Positions 1 to 8,460 of a stretch of DNA of 64,000 bases are shown here, in pieces. Numbering within the stretch: the first letter of the stretch is position 1; each line of letters opens with the position of its first letter. The translations under genes and the position numbers were made by a program. Below the pieces are notes generated by a model that saw nothing but the letters and a program-made list of their open reading frames with translations, was not told where the DNA came from and made no database searches. This DNA is from HGM12587 sp045128635 (GTDB lineage: Bacteria > Bacillota > Clostridia > Lachnospirales > Lachnospiraceae), in contig JBGVRS010000066.1 of NCBI GenBank assembly GCA_045128635.1, forward strand, positions 44,639 through 108,638. The letters run 5' to 3'.

Positions 1-1062
1 ATTTCCAAAAGATATAACTTTGTACCAGCAAGTGTTGAAGGTGAAGAACATTATATCAGTGTATATGCTAGCAAAGCTGATGGTCACATGATCAAAGTAG
101 AGCATCCAAAAGGATTATTCATGGAAGTATGGTATCCCCTTCATTAGTCGCTGCAATCATTAACGCAATATATGTCAATGAGGTACCGTTGTACCAACTA
201 GAACAGGAATTCCAACGTTGTGGGCTGAAAATTATGGGACAAAAATGGCAAACTGGGGGCAGCTGTCTCGGAGAGGAATATTTGTCCGCTCTGTATGATT
301 CTCTGCATAAAGCACTTTATTCCTATCATGTGATTCAGGCAGACGAGAACTCAGTGGTCGTAAACCATGATGGACGCAAAGCTGGATGAAAAAGTTATAT
401 GTGGATATACCGTTCGGAACACCTGTGCAAAGACAAACAGATCGTCTTATACGAATACAAAATAAAACGGAAAGCGTCTCATACGAGAGAAGTCATGAAA
501 GTCTACAATGGCATCTGCGTTATCGATGGTTATCAAATATACCATACGCTTGAAAAAGAACTTGAAAAACTGACCATTGCAAGCTACTGGATTACTACAG
601 ACATCGATTTAACGATGTACTGAATATGTTCAAAGAGGAATTTAGGAAAAACTCCGAATCATTTCTGAACATGAAACAGATACAGACAATCTATCGTGAA
701 GAAAACAAGCTGAATAATCTGTCTTTCGATGAACGCCTTAAACACCTATAAGCAATTGTAAAATCTCTTGTGGATGTGTTTTTAGTGATGGAGATGTGCT
801 TATAGATAAGCATCCGAAAGGGCTATCCGCGGTTTTTGTGTTGGAAAAAGAACAGGCAGATGATTGACGCCATCAATGGCGCCAAAACATCCGCAATCAT
901 CTATAGCATTGTAGAAATTGCAAAAGCCAACAACCTGAAGCCATTTCAAAACACATGGATGAGACAGATTGTTCTTTCTTAAAATGTCTTCTGCCATGGT
1001 CAAAAAATCTGCCGGCAGAAATTCGTAAATCATAAACCGTGGTGGCTGCGAAAGCAACCACC
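1..1062 (+). pseudogene. IS66-family transposase (TnpC) relic
   Basis: Successive fragments in different frames read like the large IS66 transposase in its normal order. The zinc-ribbon-side segment is at 1-150, a segment with PSLVAAIIN and PLYQLEQEF at 129-389, the catalytic-core segment with WIYRSEHL and GICVIDGYQIYH at 399-623, a piece with QIQTIYREENKL near 676, and the C-terminal NGAKTSAIIYSIVEIAKANN motif near 881-945. Stops and frameshifts separate the pieces, so it cannot make transposase. It continues off the left edge. It differs in sequence from the complete IS66-type element at 3693-6406 and so is an independent, older insertion. Confidence 0.85.
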
Positions 1063-1142
1063 TTAAAATGTTAAGGTACTTGCTATTTGGCGTTTGTTTT
1101 CATAATAAAAATCATGCAGATACTTCATTATATTAACAAAAA

Positions 1143-1191
1143 CTCCGACTATATTTATAAGAATACATTTCACTTATAAATATAATCGGAA
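1143..1191 (-). terminator. Terminator hairpin behind the first endolysin gene
   Basis: Inverted repeat with 19-nt arms (1143-1161 and 1173-1191), one mismatch and an 11-nt loop. It lies 12 nt past the stop codon of the minus-strand endolysin gene. On the minus strand it is followed by a short T run (revcomp of 1132-1142). Confidence 0.7.
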
Positions 1192-1202
1192 TTTATTATA
1201 AA

Positions 1203-2069
1203 TTATATTTTCAGAATACACGCATAATAAGATTCTGCATATCCTCTTCTTTTTGGTGTGTCAATATAATATTTACCATTATAAATATTAGATTCTTTTG
1301 AAAAACGATCTAATGTTAAATATGAAGACCCCTTGCAGGCAGTTTCAACATTTGCCCATGTAGAATAATTTTCACAACGTTCATATAACGCCGTAAAATA
1401 ATCCGCGGCTTTTTTCACGGTATTAGTTGTTCCATTTTTAAACGCAGTGTAACATTTTCTTGCTGTAGAATCATAATAGTTACTATTAGAATCAAATTCT
1501 TCTAAAATGAACTGTGCCTGTGTAAAAATATTTGATTTTGATTGTGAAATATTTGTTGCGTATTTCTCTAAATTCGTTTTTCGCTCACCCTGCCACTGGC
1601 AAATACCCACAGCTGTTGTGTTAGTCCAAGTAGGATTAAATTCACTTTCCGCATGAATATTTCCCATGATTCCTGCAATTGCATAATTGTTTAGCCCTGC
1701 ATTTTTTAATGTCACATATACAGCTTGCTGATTTGTTGCAAATCGTTTATCAACCGGATTGAAGTACACACTATATTCTCCTCCGGTATAACTTCCACCA
1801 TTATATTCTGCATCTAGCCATGTTAGAGTGTCTTGTCCAGCCGCTCCATCAACAGTCAGACCTTTCGAACTCTGAAAATTTTTAACTTGGGATTCTGTTC
1901 CAGAACCGAATTTTCCATCTGGAGTCCCGCAGTTAAAATTTATTGAATTTAATCTAGTCTGCATTTTTTTGACACCTTCGCTATAACGAAGTAAATCATC
2001 CTTTTTGTAAAAGCCTTTTCCTTCCAATACTTCTTCATAAGTATATCTGGAATTATCATATGCTGCCAT
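1203..2069 (-). CDS. Endolysin: peptidoglycan-binding domain plus phage-tail-lysozyme-type domain
   Basis: 288 residues. A PG_binding_1-like domain spans about residues 30-88 (motifs MQTRLNSINFNCG and DGKFGSGTESQVKNFQ). It is followed by a lysozyme-type domain from about 110 to the end, with GIMGNIHAESEF (likely catalytic Glu141) and GICQWQGER, typical of the phage tail lysozyme family. There is no signal peptide or membrane segment, so export to the wall would need a holin; a candidate is encoded at 12172-12396. The ribosome site is AAGGAG 8 nt before the ATG. Its promoter (2115-2142) has the TTTACA-16 nt-CTCTTT form recognised by TcdR/UviA-type sigma factors, matching the sigma gene at 10797. 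The N-terminal domain is paralogous to that of the endolysin at 6866-7639. No phage structural genes surround it. Domain call is confident; the role in programmed release or lysis is inference. Confidence 0.85.
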   Translation of the reverse strand: MAAYDNSRYTYEEVLEGKGFYKKDDLLRYSEGVKKMQTRLNSINFNCGTPDGKFGSGTESQVKNFQSSKGLTVDGAAGQDTLTWLDAEYNGGSYTGGEYSVYFNPVDKRFATNQQAVYVTLKNAGLNNYAIAGIMGNIHAESEFNPTWTNTTAVGICQWQGERKTNLEKYATNISQSKSNIFTQAQFILEEFDSNSNYYDSTARKCYTAFKNGTTNTVKKAADYFTALYERCENYSTWANVETACKGSSYLTLDRFSKESNIYNGKYYIDTPKRRGYAESYYACILKI

Positions 2070-2090
2070 AACTTTTCTCCTTATATTTAT

Positions 2091-2110
2091 ATTGAATTTG
2101 CAAATTCAAT
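2091..2110. promoter_or_regulatory. Perfect 20-bp palindrome in the endolysin leader
   Basis: A perfect palindrome centred on TTTGCAAA lies between the -10 element (2115-2120, minus strand) and the ribosome site, at or just after the expected transcription start. It could be an operator or a 5' stem-loop that stabilises or masks the message. A different palindrome occupies the equivalent place in front of the second endolysin (7663-7676). Confidence 0.5.
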
Positions 2111-2114
2111 TATT

Positions 2115-2142
2115 AAAGAGTATCTTAGCAACATTTTGTAAA
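2115..2142 (-). promoter_or_regulatory. TcdR/UviA-type promoter of endolysin 1
   Basis: On the minus strand: -35 TTTACA (2142-2137), 16-nt spacer, -10 CTCTTT (2120-2115). This matches the known consensus of group 5 (TcdR/BotR/TetR/UviA) sigma factors and is not a sigma-A promoter. The same boxes with the same spacer occur at 10746-10773. Confidence 0.75.
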
Positions 2143-2503
2143 TACTAGTTACATTATTTTTTTATACATTTACCTGAATTATCATGAATAATTCAGGTTT
2201 AATTACATTTTATTTACATAAGTTTTATTGTTGCGAAGTAAAGAACTGTTGAATACTTTAAGTATTAGATATATAATTATTGGTATCAATTCAAGGTCGG
2301 AAAATGATTGGATGTAGAAAGATTTTTAGAAATTGTGTTTATATGCATAAGAGAGCCGATATTTTTCTTTTAAAGACAATGACGAATAGTCTTAATTATA
2401 GGAAATAGTGAAATTACTGCAGAAAGAGGTGAACAGATTTGTTTGAATAAAGCAATTAGATGTTACTCATATGAAATTGGTTATTATTGAAAGGAAAATG
2501 GGA

Positions 2504-3460
2504 ATGAAGAGAAAAGGTATATTTATAATATGCAATATAATAGTCTTGGCAATAAGCTTTTGCTTTGGATGTGGACATAAACAATCTAAACAAGAAAAAA
2601 ATTCAGAAGATAGAGTGCTTGAAGAAAAGTATCAAACAGATAGTGAAGGTAAAATAATCGTACCAGAAGAAGAATTTATAAAACAGGGTGCAACGTTTAA
2701 CATGAAGGAAGTAAGTCAGGAGACGACTGCAAATTTCTGCTGGACATATGAATTTGAAGATAGAGATTATGATGCAGATGGATTGTATGATGAGGTGTTT
2801 GTAACAAGGAATGAAGAGGGAACTATATATATTATACAGTTTGGGAATGGAGACGTTTTAAATCTTGGACCGTTTGGGGAATATGATATAGGATTTTATA
2901 TAGAATCTGCAGATATTGATCAGGATGGGGATTTAGAAATTTTATATTTAGGAAGTCATATGACTGGTACAAAACCATGGAGTGAAATAATTATATCTAA
3001 AAAAGGAAATTCTGGGTATGAATTTATGGAAATGATGAAATGTTCAAATGTAGAAAGAAATTCTGAATGGAGTATAGGGACTGATTTATATGTAATTGAT
3101 ATAAATATAGAAGAAAGAAAAGTTACCATTGGTAATAATATGCTGAATATTTATAATGATTTTATAATTAATTCACCTAATGAATATGAGGAATCTATAG
3201 AAAATCAATTGGATTGTTTTAAAAGAGCTTATAACGATGAAATGAATCTAGGGGGAGAGGCATGGACAGCAAGATTTCTTTATTTGAAAGATAAGGCAGT
3301 TTTAGAGATAAGAGTTCCAATTGAAATTTCCCATATGGAAAATTCTAAAAAAATAATTCCATATAGGGATGCAGTTGTTAGATACATATATGAAGAAGAA
3401 AAATGGGTTCCTATAGAAATTAATATTGTGGAAGGAGCACGACGAATATGGTGGAATTGA
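2504..3460 (+). CDS. Secreted lipoprotein with FG-GAP/VCBS-like Asp-rich repeats
   Basis: An upstream ATG at 2471 exists, but the start at 2504 is preferred: it follows AAAGG by a normal distance and begins directly with a lipoprotein signal (MKRKGIF, hydrophobic stretch, lipobox ending in FGC). The mature part is about 295 residues. It contains two Asp-rich loops, DYDADGLYDEV and DIDQDGDLEIL, of the type seen in FG-GAP/VCBS repeat proteins that bind calcium. It is expected on the outer face of the membrane. No enzyme motif is visible. It stands alone, followed by relic transposase DNA, and its upstream DNA lacks the TTTACA/CTC(T/C)TT promoter pair. Substrate and role unknown. Confidence 0.7.
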   Translation: MKRKGIFIICNIIVLAISFCFGCGHKQSKQEKNSEDRVLEEKYQTDSEGKIIVPEEEFIKQGATFNMKEVSQETTANFCWTYEFEDRDYDADGLYDEVFVTRNEEGTIYIIQFGNGDVLNLGPFGEYDIGFYIESADIDQDGDLEILYLGSHMTGTKPWSEIIISKKGNSGYEFMEMMKCSNVERNSEWSIGTDLYVIDINIEERKVTIGNNMLNIYNDFIINSPNEYEESIENQLDCFKRAYNDEMNLGGEAWTARFLYLKDKAVLEIRVPIEISHMENSKKIIPYRDAVVRYIYEEEKWVPIEINIVEGARRIWWN

Positions 3461-3684
3461 TCGGATAATTTCTAAAAAGGGGCTGCCGTTTTGTAGATTT
3501 ACAAATATTTTGGAAAATACAGTTTAGAGAAAGTTATCCTTTAAATATTGAGGGAGAGTACTGAAAAAGTAGATAACATCGTCTGGATTTGGTAAAACAT
3601 AAATATCAAATATAGGCGGTGTTTTTTATGTTAGTTCAACAGCAAAAAAATGGTTTTAAGTCCGCAGATGGAAATATATGAATC

Positions 3685-3692
3685 AGTTGTTG
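3685..3692. repeat. 8-bp target site duplication, left copy
   Basis: AGTTGTTG directly outside the left terminal repeat of the IS66-type element; an identical copy follows the right end at 6407-6414. Eight-bp duplications are the norm for IS66-family transposition. Confidence 0.95.
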
Positions 3693-3840
3693 GTAAGCGC
3701 CTTATAATCTGGCGGCTTGTTTAACATCTAAAAATTTCCCATAATAAATAGTGAGGATGCGAGCATTTCACTCCACTACTGATTGCCAGGATGTGAATTA
3801 GCGAGCATTTTACTTCACTTTATTATGGAGGTTACTATTT

Positions 3841-4242
3841 ATGCGTAGACCACGTACGTCACCATCGGAACAGTATCGACTTGTTATGGATTGCCGACAA
3901 AGCGGACTATCAGATGCTCGGTGGTGTGAAGAAAACGACATTCAGCCAAGTACATTTTATAACTGGGTAACCAGACTTCGTAAGAAAGGCTGCGAAATTC
4001 CAGCACCAGCAGGCCGTGATGATTTCCTTCCGGTAACTCATCAGGATGTTGTTAAAGTAGATTTAGTTTCGGATGATTCTTTTATCGATGCTATTCCATC
4101 AAGAACGACATCACATCCGATTTCCGACTGCAGTTCAGGTTTAAAACTAGAATTAGCTGGTGCAAAACTAGAGATTTCAAACGATGTTAATCCGGAACTT
4201 TTAGTATCAGTCCTCCGTTTTCTTAGAGGTACTTCGTGTTAG
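3841..4242 (+). CDS. tnpA: IS66 accessory protein TnpA (HTH)
   Basis: 133 residues. The N-terminal half has a helix-turn-helix of the IS66 orf1 type (EQYRLVMDCRQSGLSDARWCEENDI region, about residues 9-35, followed by STFYNWVTRLRKKG). The C-terminal half is variable, as is usual. GGAGG lies 8 nt before the ATG. It overlaps tnpB by 7 nt, suggesting translational coupling. It probably acts as a DNA-binding accessory in transposition of the enclosing element. Confidence 0.9.
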   Translation: MRRPRTSPSEQYRLVMDCRQSGLSDARWCEENDIQPSTFYNWVTRLRKKGCEIPAPAGRDDFLPVTHQDVVKVDLVSDDSFIDAIPSRTTSHPISDCSSGLKLELAGAKLEISNDVNPELLVSVLRFLRGTSC

Positions 4243-4601
4243 GTGATATCTCACTCGTCGATGAAATCTATATCGTTTGTGGTTATACCGACATGCGCAA
4301 GTCCATTGATGGGCTGTGTGCTTTGATAGAAAATGAACTACATATGGATCCACGACGTAGTGCACTTTATCTTTTCTGTGGAAGAAGAAACGATAGAATC
4401 AAAGCTTTGCTTTGGGAATCTGATGGTTTCGTTCTTCTTTACAAGAAACTTGCGGTAGAAGGAAGATATCGTTGGCCACGCAACCAATCAGAAGTACGTC
4501 CTTTAACCTGGAAACAATTCGATTGGCTTATGTCAGGTCTTGATATTGAGCAACCAAAGGCCATTGGAAACAATTCAAATGCAGCTACGCTTTCTGCATA
4601 A
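4236..4601 (+). CDS. tnpB: IS66 accessory protein TnpB
   Basis: 121 residues, full length for the IS66 orf2 family. Characteristic motifs are CGYTDMRKSIDGL near residues 15-27, LYLFCGRRNDRIKALLWESDGF near 44-66, and a WPRNQSEVRPLTWKQFDWLMSGL tail near 79-101. It starts at GTG 4236 inside the end of tnpA. Required with TnpA and TnpC for transposition in studied IS66 elements; the exact biochemical role is not established. Confidence 0.92.
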   Translation: MLGDISLVDEIYIVCGYTDMRKSIDGLCALIENELHMDPRRSALYLFCGRRNDRIKALLWESDGFVLLYKKLAVEGRYRWPRNQSEVRPLTWKQFDWLMSGLDIEQPKAIGNNSNAATLSA

Positions 4602-4729
4602 ATCGTTAGTTCCTTGCACGATATCAGCATGCGGGAACTCTTGATTTTACTGGGTTTACTGGTGTGTTTTGGTTTTATATATGCCTCAAATCTGGTATAA
4701 TAAAGGTACCAGATTTAAGGAGAAAAACA

Positions 4730-6326
4730 GTGGCTAGAGATACAAAGGACATCCAGTTACGTGAACTGAAGGACACTATCTCACAACTGAATACTACGAT
4801 TGCAGCTCAGACACAGCTTATCGTTTCTTTACAGGAAACATTAAATGCGGCAAAAGAACGCGAAGCTGAACAGTCGAAACAAAATGCTGTCTTAAAAGAA
4901 CAGATCGACTTTTTAACAAAGAAACTGTTCGGTAGTTCCAGTGAACGAAGAACAGATGATATCGCTGGTCAGCTGAATCTTTTCAATGAAGCTGAATGTT
5001 ACCAGAACGAAGAAACAACTGTGCCAGATATCGAAACCACTGTTAAGTCACATACACGCAGGGCAAAAACTACTTTAGAAGAAAAACTAAAAGGCATTCC
5101 TGTTGAAGAAGTCATTATGCGGTACCGATCTGGAACCTATTGGTAAAGAAACCATTCGTCATGAAATCGAATACATTCCTGCACGTGTAAAAGTAAAAAA
5201 ATATGTTAGTTTACACTATGGCTGTCCTGAATGCAAAGAAACTGACGAGACACATATTATAAAAGCTACAACTGAAAACAAACCATTGATGAAGCATTCT
5301 CTTGCATCTGCGTCATCTGTAGCATGGACCATGTATCAGAAGTATGCGAACAGCACACATTTTTATCGGCAAGAGAAAGACTGGAAGCAGTATGGCATTG
5401 AACTAAGCCGTTCTACACTTGCCAACTGGATTATTTATTGTTCATCTCATTACTTTGAAGCAATGTATGAGTACTTCCATCGTAAACTTTTGGAAAGAGA
5501 GTTTTTGATGGCAGATGAAACCACAACTCAAGTATTAGATGAGCCAGGTCGTCGTCCACAGTCTAAATCATACATGTGGCTTTACCGTACCGGTGAAGAT
5601 GGCAGACCAGTGATAATCCTTTATGGTTATTCAGAAACACGAGCCGGAGATAATGCAAAAACATTTCTGAAAGGCTTCAAAGGTTATCTGGAGTGTGATG
5701 GCTATCAGGGCTATAATAAGGTTCCTGATATTAAACGCTGTTCCTGTTGGGCGTATGTCAGAAGATACCTGATCGATGCCGTTCCAAAAGGCAAGCAGTA
5801 TGATTACGGCAACCCAGCAGTGCAGGGTGTCCAGTATTGCAATAAACTCTTCGAATATGAAGACTGGATCAACAAGAAACAAGTTTCATATGAAGAACGA
5901 CACAAGCTCCGTCTCCAAAAGGAAAAACCAATCCTGGAGACTTTTTGGTCGTGGCTTGAATTACAGAACCCAATCAAAAACTTGCGGATGGATAAAGCAA
6001 TCAATTATATCAAGAATCGTCGCGATACATTGGAAACCTACCCGGAAGATGACCGCTGCAGTTTCTCAAACAACTTAGACGAAAATGCCATCCGTCCGTT
6101 CACAGTAGGTCGTAAAAACTGGCTGTTCAGCGAATCGCCAGATGGTGCAAAAGCCAGTGCTACCGTTTACAGTATGGTAGAAATGGCAAAAGCACATGAC
6201 CTTAACATTTATAAATACTTAAACTTCTTGCTGGAACAGCGACCATCCAAAGAGTGGACAGATGACCAGCTCGAAAAACTTGCTCCATGGAGCAGCGAAG
6301 TGAAATCACTTTGCAACAATAACTAG
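4730..6326 (+). pseudogene. tnpC: IS66 transposase TnpC, disrupted by a frameshifting deletion
   Basis: The reading frame begins at GTG 4730 behind AAGGAG and runs to a stop at 5146. The rest of the protein continues from about 5118 to 6326 in another frame. At the joint, the first frame ends in VEEVIM while the second resumes at CGTDLEPIG, so part of the zinc-ribbon region (normally CxxCG) has been deleted out of frame. The DDE core is otherwise present: MADETT (first Asp), LECDGYQGYN (second Asp), NNLDENAIRPF (Glu), then GRKNWLFS. It also reads CWAYVRRY where family members have CWAHxRR. Not expected to yield a full-length transposase unless frameshifting occurs. Confidence 0.88.
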
Positions 6327-6406
6327 AGTAAACTTCTCACATCCTCGCAATCTTTGCCACGGATGCGAGGATAATTATATAGAACGCCAGATTATAAGGC
6401 GCTTAC

Positions 6407-6414
6407 AGTTGTTG
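6407..6414. repeat. 8-bp target site duplication, right copy
   Basis: AGTTGTTG, identical to 3685-3692, immediately right of the terminal repeat of the IS66-type element. Confidence 0.95.
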
Positions 6415-6865
6415 CAAAAGATAATCTTCTTAGGAAAATCAAAGTTATATGCAGAAACAATTATTTGCAGCACCCATAGCGAACAAATTCTCTTCCAAGA
6501 AAATGACTATTTTTAGGAACGATCCAAAGAGCGACATGAATATAGAAGCTATAAAACAGTGAGCTGAAAAATGTGCACGGTTATAATGTTGTAGTATCAT
6601 CGGGTATTATAGTCATGGAAATGCAGGGAGCAACTACTATCTTTGCAGTAAATATAAAGAGAATAATAAGGTTATTAAGTAAAAAACAGAATAAAGATAC
6701 ATAAATAACGCCTCTAAAATGAATTTAAAAGGTTCACTTTAGAGGCGTTGATTTTATAAGAGTTATCTTTACGGCATTTTTTCAGTGCAATCAGATTGAA
6801 GGGCAGGGGAATTGAGCGTGCATGTAGAATTTCCTCTTATAAAAGCTCCCGCTCAAAAATTTTGA
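6415..6865. other. Intergenic stretch, relic DNA and one terminator
   Basis: About 450 bp without a credible gene. The first 60 bp continue the IS1182-like relic; 6476-6700 shows only short broken frames. A terminator hairpin lies at 6707-6749. 6750-6865 is the 3' flank of the minus-strand endolysin gene. Confidence 0.6.
6707..6749. terminator. Bidirectional terminator hairpin
   Basis: 17-nt arms (6707-6723, 6733-6749) with one mismatch and a 9-nt loop, with AT-rich flanks on both sides. It lies about 115 bp downstream of the minus-strand endolysin at 6866-7639 and is the probable end of that transcript. Confidence 0.7.
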
Positions 6866-7639
6866 TCACCCAATTTTAGTAGTTGAGTTATTGTAAAATT
6901 TGTTCCCAACTTCTTTTGGAATCTGCAAGTGATTATAGGTGTTGGAAGGGTATGAAAATCCTTTGCCAATATGGAAAAATCTTTTTCCTAAAGAGGAAGT
7001 TGGGCATTTTCCGTTAACTAAATCACGTGCTATACTTACACAATTTAACCAAGACTCACTATACTGATCAGGTCCTCGTGAGAGTTTTGTGTCGCTAGAC
7101 GAACCTGTCATTACGGTGTACTGCTTAGGTGTATCATATACGACATTCTTCCAGGTACGAGTTTTATTAGCAGGGCAGAGACTGCCAAAACTGTACTGGG
7201 TATTGGTTTTTCGGTTATATATTTCGCGAGCAACCGCAGACTGTCCTTCTGAATATATACTGTCTTCACCATAAATTGTACGTGCTAATGCCTCTACGCT
7301 ACTCATTGAAGATGCAGCTCCTGTAAGCTCAGCGTGTGTCAGTTCTCTTCCTAATAATTCATCACTACTGTCAGGTGATACAATATCTAATTTCTTTAAT
7401 GTGTTTTTTCCTGCACAACCGTCAGGATCGAGTGAATAAGCCTTTTGAAATGCAATTACTTGTGCCTTTGTATTTGAACCAAATTTACCATCTGCTTTGC
7501 CACAATTGAAGCCAGCACGATTTAGTTTAGTTTGTAAACGCTTTACACTTGGGCTTGCAGTTGAACTTCCATCCACTTTGAAAGAACCAGTAACAACACC
7601 ATCTCGGATATTGTCGTATGTGTAGTCAATATTTGCCAT
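6866..7639 (-). CDS. Endolysin: peptidoglycan-binding domain plus SleB-type cell wall hydrolase
   Basis: 257 residues. A PG_binding_1-like domain is at about 25-87 (KRLQTKLNRAGFNCG and DGKFGSNTKAQVIAFQ). A Hydrolase_2/SleB-type domain spans about 110-257, with ALARTIYGEDSIYSEGQSAVAREIYNR pattern residues (likely catalytic Glu125) and RFFHIGKGF. SleB-type enzymes are lytic transglycosylase-like or amidase-like wall hydrolases. There is no signal peptide. The N-terminal domain is clearly related to that of the endolysin at 1203-2069, while the catalytic domains differ, so the pair would cut different bonds. GGAGG lies before ATG 7639. Promoter 7682-7709 is TTTACA-16 nt-CTCCTT. It belongs by promoter to the same regulon as the holin and sigma genes. 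Confidence 0.87.
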   Translation of the reverse strand: MANIDYTYDNIRDGVVTGSFKVDGSSTASPSVKRLQTKLNRAGFNCGKADGKFGSNTKAQVIAFQKAYSLDPDGCAGKNTLKKLDIVSPDSSDELLGRELTHAELTGAASSMSSVEALARTIYGEDSIYSEGQSAVAREIYNRKTNTQYSFGSLCPANKTRTWKNVVYDTPKQYTVMTGSSSDTKLSRGPDQYSESWLNCVSIARDLVNGKCPTSSLGKRFFHIGKGFSYPSNTYNHLQIPKEVGNKFYNNSTTKIG

Positions 7640-7662
7640 TATTGGCCTCCTTTATTATTATT

Positions 7663-7676
7663 TATAACCGGTTATA
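7663..7676. promoter_or_regulatory. Perfect 14-bp palindrome at the start of the endolysin 2 leader
   Basis: TATAACCGGTTATA lies just downstream of the -10 element and near the expected transcription start of the minus-strand endolysin gene. This is the same relative place as the palindrome at 2091-2110, but with a different sequence. Operator or 5' stem-loop; function not known. Confidence 0.45.
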
Positions 7677-7681
7677 TTTAT

Positions 7682-7709
7682 AAGGAGTAAAAACATATTG
7701 AATTGTAAA
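7682..7709 (-). promoter_or_regulatory. TcdR/UviA-type promoter of endolysin 2
   Basis: Minus strand: -35 TTTACA (7709-7704), 16-nt spacer, -10 CTCCTT (7687-7682). Same -35, same spacer length and same -10 variant as the holin promoter at 12416-12443. Confidence 0.7.
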
Positions 7710-7846
7710 TCTAAAATGGAAGGATTGAGAATTATTAGAAAGAATTTTTTGGGTTTTCTACCATAGTGCAAGCATTTGACTATTTGCTTAACTGTTATGA
7801 GAAAGACAGAGAATCTAGTTTTTTATAAATCTTACAATAAAATGAA

Positions 7847-7888
7847 AAATCGGAACAGTCATTTTTGAAAATATGATTGTTCCGATTT
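7847..7888 (+). terminator. Terminator-like hairpin, target of the intron relic
   Basis: 16-nt arms (7847-7862, 7873-7888) with one mismatch and a 10-nt loop. The intron-like sequence begins 3 nt after it, which is the known insertion preference of group IIC introns (directly behind intrinsic terminators). Confidence 0.7.
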
Positions 7889-7891
7889 AAT

Positions 7892-8290
7892 GTGCGCCTT
7901 ATGGCGCACGTCGCTAATGGGTGAAAATAGGGTAATCAAAGTTTTTGAGGGGTTGTTCTTGTGAGGGACATTCATGAGGGGAGTAATTTAAATTATTTAT
8001 TTAGTATATGGAAGCAGTGAAAGTTGCCGAAAACCAAAGTGAAGAACCTAATAAAACTTGGTGTAGCTGAACACTATGCGGCTACGATTTCATATAGTCG
8101 CAAGAGGTACTGGTACATTAGTAACAATAAGGCTGTGAAATGGGCATTAAATAAAGAATGATAAACAGTGACTTTTATGATTTAGCCACAGCCTATCAGT
8201 CAGTGCACGTCAACTAGTGAAAACGCCGTGTACCGAACGGTACGCATGTTAGTGAGAGAGGAGACGGTTAGCCACCGCCTCCTACTCTAT
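7892..8290 (+). mobile_element. Group II (IIC-like) intron relic with internal deletion
   Basis: It starts with GTGCGCC, the usual GUGYG 5' boundary. It contains the last 40 codons of an intron-encoded reverse transcriptase/maturase (8039-8161). Next come a domain V-like hairpin at about 8222-8252 with a CGC triad and GAAC loop (GCCGTGTACC / GGTACGCATG) and a domain VI-like hairpin at about 8255-8281 ending CTACTCTAT at 8290. Most of the maturase and much of domains I-IV are gone, so it cannot splice or move by itself. The CGC triad and position behind a terminator hairpin fit class IIC. Boundaries are judged by eye. Confidence 0.7.
8039..8161 (+). pseudogene. 3' stump of a group II intron maturase
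   Basis: Forty codons reading NLIKLGVAEHYA, then SRKRYWYISNNKAVKWAL, and a stop. This is the C-terminal pattern of group II intron-encoded proteins (a 'SRKxYWxIS' block followed by alternating basic helix). The upstream reverse transcriptase and X domain are missing. It lies in the expected place, just 5' of the domain V-like hairpin. Confidence 0.65.
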
Positions 8291-8460
8291 TTGATAATCA
8301 TTTTCTTGATTTAATGACATTGAGCAAATGAGCGGTCCATAGAAAAACAGGAAATAAGATTAAATATAATTGGTTGTAATTGCAGAGTATCTGATATACC
8401 ATGAAATCTAATTACTCTTTTGAGTGTAATAATTAACCAAAGTTAATAATTCCAGTTGAT

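Larger units (their letters stand above)
3693..6406 (+). mobile_element. Complete IS66-family insertion sequence (2714 bp)
   Basis: Perfect 22-bp terminal inverted repeats (3693-3714 and 6385-6406) begin with GTAAGCG, as is usual for IS66-family ends. They are bounded by an 8-bp target duplication. Inside are the three genes of the family in order: tnpA-like, tnpB-like and tnpC-like. The large transposase is out of frame, so this copy is probably not autonomous, although its ends look intact and could be mobilised in trans. Confidence 0.95.
3628..6475 (+). pseudogene. IS1182-like transposase N-terminal relic, split by the IS66 element
   Basis: Joining 3628-3692 to 6415-6475 and removing one A from the A7 run near 3643 gives a reading frame MVLSPQMEIYESVVAKDNLLRKIK. 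It resembles the start of IS1182-type transposases (initial 'Y-x-x-x-V-P-K-D-x-L-L-R-K-I' pattern). After this the frame ends at a TAG and no more of the transposase is recognisable. The complete IS66-type element sits inside it with an 8-bp target duplication, so this older relic was the target. Family name is tentative. Confidence 0.5.

Noticed and set aside
800..1057. 85-codon minus-strand frame
   Set aside because: Antisense to the IS66 relic, whose plus-strand fragments match transposase motifs.
2213..2240. TTTACA upstream of the lipoprotein gene as another group 5-type promoter
   Set aside because: At 16-17 nt downstream the sequence is GAAGTA, not CTC(T/C)TT; the lipoprotein is therefore not placed in the lysis regulon.
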